Source: an uncultured Ruminococcus sp.
Lineage (GTDB): Bacteria; Bacillota; Clostridia; Oscillospirales; Acutalibacteraceae
Assembly: GCA_902774325.1 (NCBI GenBank)
Contig: CACYIC010000016.1
Span: forward strand, 1-47,138
Length of the DNA stretch: 47,138 bases
Reading direction: 5' to 3'
This document shows, one piece after another, positions 43,248 through 47,138 of this stretch. Under the pieces are notes generated by a model, which saw nothing but the letters and a program-made list of their open reading frames with translations, had not been told where the DNA came from and made no database searches. Positions within the stretch are counted from its first letter, which is position 1. Every line of letters starts with the position of its first letter. Position numbers and translations under genes: made by a program.

Positions 43248-43742
43248 CTATGGGCGGCAACGGGTTTTCAGAGGCGTCATAAAATGCTTTGTTTCCCTGT
43301 CGTTTTCAAAATCAACGCTTCTGTAAAAATCCGGATAGATCGTTACGCCGTCACTGTTGTCAAGGTCGATCCATTCGAGATACTCACCGCCGGGTCCTCC
43401 GTCGGTTTTGTGACCGTTTTCGATTCGCAGAAGCTCTTCGTTCGGCTTTACGGTGAAGAAGCAGGAGACCTCATGAAAAAATACGCCGTCGCCATCGGTG
43501 AAGAAGTTCTCATGGATACAGGCGAGGCGGTCAAGCTCACAGGAAATTCCCGTTTCCTCTCTCAGCTCGCGCAGAGCGGCGTCCTCCATGCTTTCACCGA
43601 AGCGGACCCTGCCGCCGACGGAATAGTAAAACGCGCGTTTCTCATTGGGATTTCGCGCCATCAAAATCTTCCTGCCGTTTGTGACGATCAAGCCCACGCG
43701 GAAGTTGAATTTTCCCTGCTCCGTTAAAAATGTGCAGTCCAT
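43248..43742 (-). CDS. NUDIX hydrolase
   Basis: The 164-residue product has a full Nudix box GRVRFGESMEDAALRELREE followed by TGI (GX5EX7REUXEEXGU) near residues 43-65. The preceding strands are FNFRVGLIVTNGRKILMARN, and a later FFHEVSCFFTV segment is typical of the ADP-ribose/NTP pyrophosphatase branch. The substrate is not readable. GGAG lies about 9 nt upstream of the ATG. It is convergent with the esterase gene, 37 nt apart. Confidence 0.92.
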   Translation of the reverse strand: MDCTFLTEQGKFNFRVGLIVTNGRKILMARNPNEKRAFYYSVGGRVRFGESMEDAALRELREETGISCELDRLACIHENFFTDGDGVFFHEVSCFFTVKPNEELLRIENGHKTDGGPGGEYLEWIDLDNSDGVTIYPDFYRSVDFENDRETKHFMTPLKTRCRP

Positions 43743-43775
43743 CTCATCAGCTCCGATCTCAAAATAGTATTATCT

Positions 43776-43803
43776 ATTGTACGCCGTATCAGGAAAATGT
43801 CAA
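43776..43803 (-). promoter_or_regulatory. Promoter of the NUDIX gene
   Basis: Minus strand: TTGACA (43798-43803), 16-nt spacer, TACAAT (43776-43781). The rest of the gap to 44029 has a 7-bp inverted repeat AACCGCC/GGCGGTT (43809-43843) and no convincing gene. Confidence 0.65.
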
Positions 43804-44029
43804 GGAAAAACCGCCGACTTTTCTCGCATGAGCTTTGGCGGTTGTGTACTTCTTGAGCTTTATCAAAATGATTTGTCGACAAAAGTCGAGCGCGAAAGAA
43901 ACGATAACAGAAGAATATGCTTTGGGTTCCTTTTTTAACAAGCGTGAATAATAAAAATGAATCCATAGCAGCTGGCTGCAAATACGGATTATCAAGCATA
44001 AAAATTTTTGAAAAAAGGAGGGCGACGAC

Positions 44030-44692
44030 ATGCAAATATCAAAAGCCGCCGCAGAAATCGGCGGGAGCGCGATGAGGCTGGTTTATCCCCTGCGCTGTCC
44101 GTACTGCGACGAAGTACTGCCGCGATATGATATCGCCTGCTCAGATTGTAAGCCTAAGCTGAATAAAAAACCTCTCCTGCGTATAGTTCACAACGGCTGT
44201 CCCTGCGTCAGCGCCTATCCGTATATGGATCATTACGCCGACGCTATCAAGCGCTTCAAATTTGAGGGAAGAAGCGGCTACAGCGAGCAGCTTGCCGCGG
44301 CGATAATAGAAGCCCTGTGCGAAACCGATTGGGAATGCGCCGAATTTGTGACCTGCGTTCCGATGTACCGGACCCGCAAATGGGCAAGAGGCTATAACCA
44401 GGCGGAGCTTTTGGCAAGGAGCTGCGCGAGGATGCTCAGGCTGCCTTATATCGACGCGCTCAAAAAGACCGGGGACAATCCTCCGCAGCATACGCTGATC
44501 GGCGAAAGAGTAAAGAGGGAGAACGTGAGAAACGTCTTTCGCGCGGTAAACGGAGAGGCGCTCGAGGGCAGAAGTATTCTTATAGTGGACGACGTGATCA
44601 CGACCGGAAGCACCCTCGGAGAGTGCTGCAGGATATTGAGCAAATATACAAGCCTGATCCGCTGCGCGACAGTTTGCTCTGCCGCAGTGTAA
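44030..44692 (+). CDS. comF: ComF-family phosphoribosyltransferase-like protein
   Basis: The 220-residue product has an N-terminal zinc-binding part (LRCPYCDEVLPRYDIACSDC) and a phosphoribosyltransferase fold. The fold includes the strand TCVPMYRTRKWARGYNQAE and the PRPP loop SILIVDDVITTGSTLGE near residues 180-196. ComF proteins help DNA uptake in competent bacteria; as a short relative (GntX/ComFC type) it may have another role where competence genes are absent. GGAGG lies 9 nt upstream of the ATG. Confidence 0.9.
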   Translation: MQISKAAAEIGGSAMRLVYPLRCPYCDEVLPRYDIACSDCKPKLNKKPLLRIVHNGCPCVSAYPYMDHYADAIKRFKFEGRSGYSEQLAAAIIEALCETDWECAEFVTCVPMYRTRKWARGYNQAELLARSCARMLRLPYIDALKKTGDNPPQHTLIGERVKRENVRNVFRAVNGEALEGRSILIVDDVITTGSTLGECCRILSKYTSLIRCATVCSAAV

Positions 44693-44701
44693 ACAGTTTA
44701 G

Positions 44702-44980
44702 CGCGGCGGGCGCTCGCTAAAAACGTCCCAAAGGCTGTACGGAAAAGCTCGGCGTACCTCCAATTTCACGGTGGAGGAAGGCTGTATCGGCTGCGGCTTG
44801 TGCGCGAAAAAATGTCCGGTGCAGGCGATCGAAATGCAGAACAAAAAGCCTGTCCGGACAAAGACGCAATGCACCCTCTGCCTGCGCTGTCTGCACCTCT
44901 GCCCGAAATTCGCCATTCAATACGGCGACGGCAAAACCAAGCGGCACGGTCAGTATCATCATCCGAAGGTAAAAATCTGA
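44702..44980 (+). pseudogene. C-terminal fragment of an EFR1-type 4Fe-4S ferredoxin-flavodoxin protein
   Basis: The frame from 44702 encodes RLYGKARRTSNFTVEEGC, then CIGCGLCAKKCP, a second cluster CTLCLRCLHLCP and KFAIQYGDGKTKRHGQYHHP. Both CxxCxxCxxxC motifs are intact. This is the C-terminal half of EFR1-type proteins, which normally have an N-terminal flavodoxin domain of about 150 residues. Here that half is absent, since comF ends 9 nt earlier. A GTG at 44771 could start a 69-residue ferredoxin, but no good ribosome binding site is seen. A decayed remnant is more likely. Confidence 0.65.
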
Positions 44981-45095
44981 CCGTCCGAAAAAAGCGGCTG
45001 ATTACATTTATTCAACTCAAAACCATCATTTAATCCGCTTTTGCCGCATACGTTGCGCGCGGATATTTTATGATCGTTCCACCGCTGCAAGCGAA

Positions 45096-45662
45096 GTGAA
45101 AGAAATGAAACAAATACAGAAAACGCTCAGCCTGCTTCTCACCTTCATGAAAATCGGGCTGTTTACCTTTGGCGGCGGTTACGCGATGATCCCGTTGATA
45201 CAGCGCGAGACCGTCGAAAACAAAAAATGGATCAGCGACGAGGATATCCTTGAGATCGTCGCGATCGCGGAATCGACCCCGGGACCTATCGCCATAAACG
45301 CGGCGACCTTTATCGGCTGGCGAGTCGCCGGCTTTGGAGGAGCTCTGGCGGCGACCGTCGGAGTGGTGCTTCCGTCATTTGCGATCATCACCGCGATCTC
45401 CTTTGTGCTCTCTGCGTTTCAGGATATTCTCTGGATCCGGTATGCCTTCAACGGTATACGCGCAGGCGTGTTGGCGTTGATCGTCAAAGCGCTGTGGTCG
45501 ATGTACAAGCAAAGCCAGAAAGGGATTTTTGCTTACCTGATCATGTTCGGTGCGTTCGCCGTGACCGCGTTTTTACCCGTCAATGTCGTCTTTGTGATAC
45601 TGTTCTGCGCGGCGGCGGGAATCGTGCAGGCGCTGGTCGTCGGCAGGAGGAACAAGCGATGA
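45096..45662 (+). CDS. Chromate transporter subunit (first half of a split ChrA)
   Basis: The 188-residue product has the CHR-domain signatures MKIGLFTFGGGYAMIPLI near residues 18-35 and AESTPGPIAINAATFIG near 63-79, with about five membrane segments. It is one of two short CHR proteins that together equal a full-length ChrA; such pairs act as heterodimers. The start is a GTG, and an ATG at 45105 in frame is an equally good start. The ATG of the second half overlaps its stop. Substrate may be chromate, sulfate or another anion. Confidence 0.9.
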   Translation: MKEMKQIQKTLSLLLTFMKIGLFTFGGGYAMIPLIQRETVENKKWISDEDILEIVAIAESTPGPIAINAATFIGWRVAGFGGALAATVGVVLPSFAIITAISFVLSAFQDILWIRYAFNGIRAGVLALIVKALWSMYKQSQKGIFAYLIMFGAFAVTAFLPVNVVFVILFCAAAGIVQALVVGRRNKR

Positions 45663-46219
45663 TCTACCTCGATTTGCTCCTCACGTTTCTGAAAGTCGGA
45701 CTGTTCACGTTTGGCGGCGGCTACGCGATGCTGCCGATGATCCGAGATGAAGTCATGGCGCACGGCTGGATGGATCAAAATGAACTGATTGACTTTATCG
45801 CCGTCAGCGAGAGCACACCGGGACCGTTCGGCGTGAACATTGCGACCTTTGTCGGTACGCGGACGGGCGGAATTTTCGGCGGCTTGTGCGCAACTCTCGG
45901 CGTGGTACTGCCGTCGTTTGTGATCATCCTGATCGTCGCGCGGTGTTATCAAAAATTCAAAAGCAACAAGCTGGTAATCGGCGCGATGAACGGTTTAAAA
46001 CCGGCTGTGGTCGGCTTGATCGCGGCGGCGCTGCTGTCACTTTCACAAACAGTATTTTTCCCGGCAGGATGGAGCGTATCGGTTTTCGGCACAGCTCAGT
46101 TTTACGTGTCGCTCGGCATTTTTACCGCGGCGGTCGTGTTGGCGTTCAAAAAGCTACACCCTATCCTCATCATCCTGCTCTCCGCCGTCCTCGGAGTGAT
46201 CGTCGGATATGCTGTTTAA
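45659..46219 (+). CDS. Chromate transporter subunit (second half of a split ChrA)
   Basis: The 186-residue product repeats the CHR signature: LKVGLFTFGGGYAMLPMI near residue 9 and SESTPGPFGVNIATFVGT near 53, plus four or five further membrane segments. AGGAGG lies 8 nt upstream of the ATG, which overlaps the upstream stop by 4 nt. A 7-bp inverted repeat GCAAATC/GATTTGC (46301-46321) downstream is a weak terminator candidate. Confidence 0.92.
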   Translation: MIYLDLLLTFLKVGLFTFGGGYAMLPMIRDEVMAHGWMDQNELIDFIAVSESTPGPFGVNIATFVGTRTGGIFGGLCATLGVVLPSFVIILIVARCYQKFKSNKLVIGAMNGLKPAVVGLIAAALLSLSQTVFFPAGWSVSVFGTAQFYVSLGIFTAAVVLAFKKLHPILIILLSAVLGVIVGYAV

Positions 46220-46415
46220 AAGTTTTACAAACACCTGAAATCATATCAGTTCTATCCCCGTAATGAATCGCGGGAACGGAACGACGAGAGCACAGCTCCT
46301 GCAAATCACTGTGCGATTTGCTTAATTACGACATTGCCGTGACCGTCCGCAGAGCTTTTGCCTTTTAACGAATCAAAAATTGAAAAAGATTCGCGTGGCA
46401 AACAGCAAATTATTA

Positions 46416-46457
46416 TTGTAATTCGCGTTTTGATATGGTAAAATAATAATACCATAT
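46416..46457 (+). promoter_or_regulatory. Promoter with overlapping palindrome before the RpiB-like gene
   Basis: TTGTAA (46416-46421), 17-nt spacer, TAAAAT (46439-46444). An inverted repeat ATATGGT (46433-46439) and ACCATAT (46451-46457) with 11 nt between overlaps the -10 and the start point, and extends imperfectly to 46430-46460. It looks like a repressor operator. Confidence 0.6.
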
Positions 46458-46475
46458 TAAAAGGGGGCTGTTTAA

Positions 46476-46937
46476 ATGAAAATCGCAATGGCAAACGATC
46501 ACGCGGGCACATCAATGAAAAACGAGATCAAGGCTTATCTGGAAACTCAGGGACATACCGTTGTGGACTTCGGAGCCTACGACGAAGAGTCCTGCGACTT
46601 GTCGGATTTTGTTCTTCCCGCCGCTTTAGCTGTCGCCAAAGGAGAATGTGACAGGGGAATTTTCGTTGACGGCGTAGGCTATGGCAGCGCAATGATCTCC
46701 AACAAGGTCAGCGGCATATATGCATGCGTATGTCAGGACCCGTTCTGCGCACAGTTGGCGCGTCAGCACAACGACTCAAACGTACTTTGCCTCGGCGCGA
46801 AGATCATCGGCGGAATGATAGCGATGGAGATCGTGAAGACCTTTATGAAAACCGAACCGCTGACAGCCGACAAATATGTCAGGCGCGTCAAAAAGGTTCA
46901 AAAAATCAACGACGAGCACTGCGTATCCGTAAAGTAA
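46476..46937 (+). CDS. RpiB/LacA/LacB-family sugar-phosphate isomerase-like protein
   Basis: The 153-residue product has the family start MKIAMANDHAG, DFGAYDEES near residue 31, GIFVDGVGYGSAMISNKVSG near 61-80, LARQHNDSNVLCLGAKIIGG near 94-113 and the C-terminal RRVKKV. RpiB and LacAB enzymes interconvert aldose and ketose 5- or 6-phosphates. At residue 65, where typical RpiB has the catalytic Cys of the CGTG loop, this protein has Asp (VDGVGYG). His9 and His98 are kept. AAGGGGG lies 9 nt upstream of the ATG. It appears monocistronic, with its own palindromic promoter and strong terminator. Confidence 0.85.
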   Translation: MKIAMANDHAGTSMKNEIKAYLETQGHTVVDFGAYDEESCDLSDFVLPAALAVAKGECDRGIFVDGVGYGSAMISNKVSGIYACVCQDPFCAQLARQHNDSNVLCLGAKIIGGMIAMEIVKTFMKTEPLTADKYVRRVKKVQKINDEHCVSVK

Positions 46938-46945
46938 ACCGTTCA

Positions 46946-46984
46946 AAAAGCCGGCGCCGAAAATCACTCGGCGCCGGCTTTTAT
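46946..46984 (+). terminator. Terminator of the RpiB-like gene
   Basis: A 15-bp perfect stem (arms at 46946-46960 and 46968-46982) with a 7-nt loop, ending in TTTTAT; it can work in both directions. Confidence 0.93.
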
Positions 46985-47014
46985 ATTGGCTTAAAATGCT
47001 TATCTATCTGCTGA

Positions 47015-47055
47015 ATGAAATAACGGATAGCCAGTTGGACTATCCGTTATTTCAT
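47015..47055 (-). terminator. 16-bp palindromic hairpin abutting the tRNA-Val 3' end
   Basis: Perfect arms ATGAAATAACGGATAG (47015-47030) and its complement (47040-47055) around a 9-nt loop. The right arm shares one base with the encoded CCA. It is probably the tRNA terminator or processing hairpin; the U tract is weak. Confidence 0.55.
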
Positions 47056-47131
47056 GGTGGAGAATGCTGGACTCGAACCAGTGACCTCCTGCGTGTGAAG
47101 CAGGCGCTCTAACCAGCTGAGCTAATCCTCC
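47055..47131 (-). tRNA. tRNA-Val (anticodon CAC)
   Basis: A cloverleaf of 77 nt with encoded CCA. The acceptor stem is GGAGGAT/ATTCTCC, the D arm GCTC...GAGC, and the anticodon arm CCTGC-TTCACAC-GCAGG with anticodon CAC (reads GUG). The T arm CTGG-TTCGAGT-CCAG has an A-C mismatch at its base. Confidence 0.93.
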
Positions 47132-47138
47132 GTTATGA

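Noticed and set aside
43724-44035. Minus-strand frames between the NUDIX gene and comF
   Set aside because: No motif or proper start; the frames cover the NUDIX promoter and the comF ribosome binding site.

Overview
The window looks like chromosome of a gut or rumen Gram-positive of the Ruminococcus/Oscillospirales type. The reasons are roughly 50% GC, several secreted giants ending in type I dockerin domains, zinc-ribbon membrane proteins, strong AGGAGG ribosome binding sites and a LytTR/DUF3021 regulatory pair. Species cannot be named from sequence alone. No complete mobile element, CRISPR array or rRNA is visible; one tRNA-Val sits at the right edge.

Layout. (1) 1-6.7 kb, minus strand: two zinc-ribbon membrane proteins, a 1352-residue secreted protein of unknown function, and the start of a probable SPFH-type protein. 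(2) 6.9-8.8 kb: a scrap yard with a peptide deformylase fragment, a membrane-anchor ORF and a headless metallo-beta-lactamase-fold hydrolase, around one intact flavodoxin-like reductase. (3) 8.8-15.6 kb, minus strand: a 1904-residue dockerin protein built of tandem DUF6273-like/Ig-like/InlB-like units, then a broken paralogue whose 5' half encodes a signal peptide plus the first 42 residues of ubiquitin. (4) 16-18.5 kb: small membrane proteins and an XRE regulator. (5) 18.6-22.6 kb, plus strand: an operon of GT-C enzyme, GT2 enzyme, UDP-galactopyranose mutase and GtrA protein, likely for galactofuranose-type surface glycan. (6) 22.6-24.6 kb: iron-type alcohol dehydrogenase and luxS under a consensus promoter. 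(7) 24.7-41.3 kb, minus strand: two very large dockerin proteins, one with seven CUB-like modules and one with a Cys-x-x-Cys ladder plus InlB repeats, next to a LytTR regulator, a DUF3021 membrane protein and a Cys-rich mini-protein. (8) 41.6-47.1 kb: esterase lipoprotein, NUDIX hydrolase, ComF, a ferredoxin fragment, split chromate transporter, an RpiB-like protein without the usual Cys, and tRNA-Val.

How the parts fit. The dockerins imply that the giant proteins plug into cohesin scaffolds elsewhere in the genome. The most testable new point is a regulatory link: the LytTR operon and the CUB-dockerin gene carry the same 11-bp direct repeat pair (period 21) at the same distance from their -35 and -10 boxes. 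Other points to check are the secreted ubiquitin relic and four hypervariable, NNY-codon-rich segments in the DUF6273-like modules that resemble diversity-generating retroelement targets.
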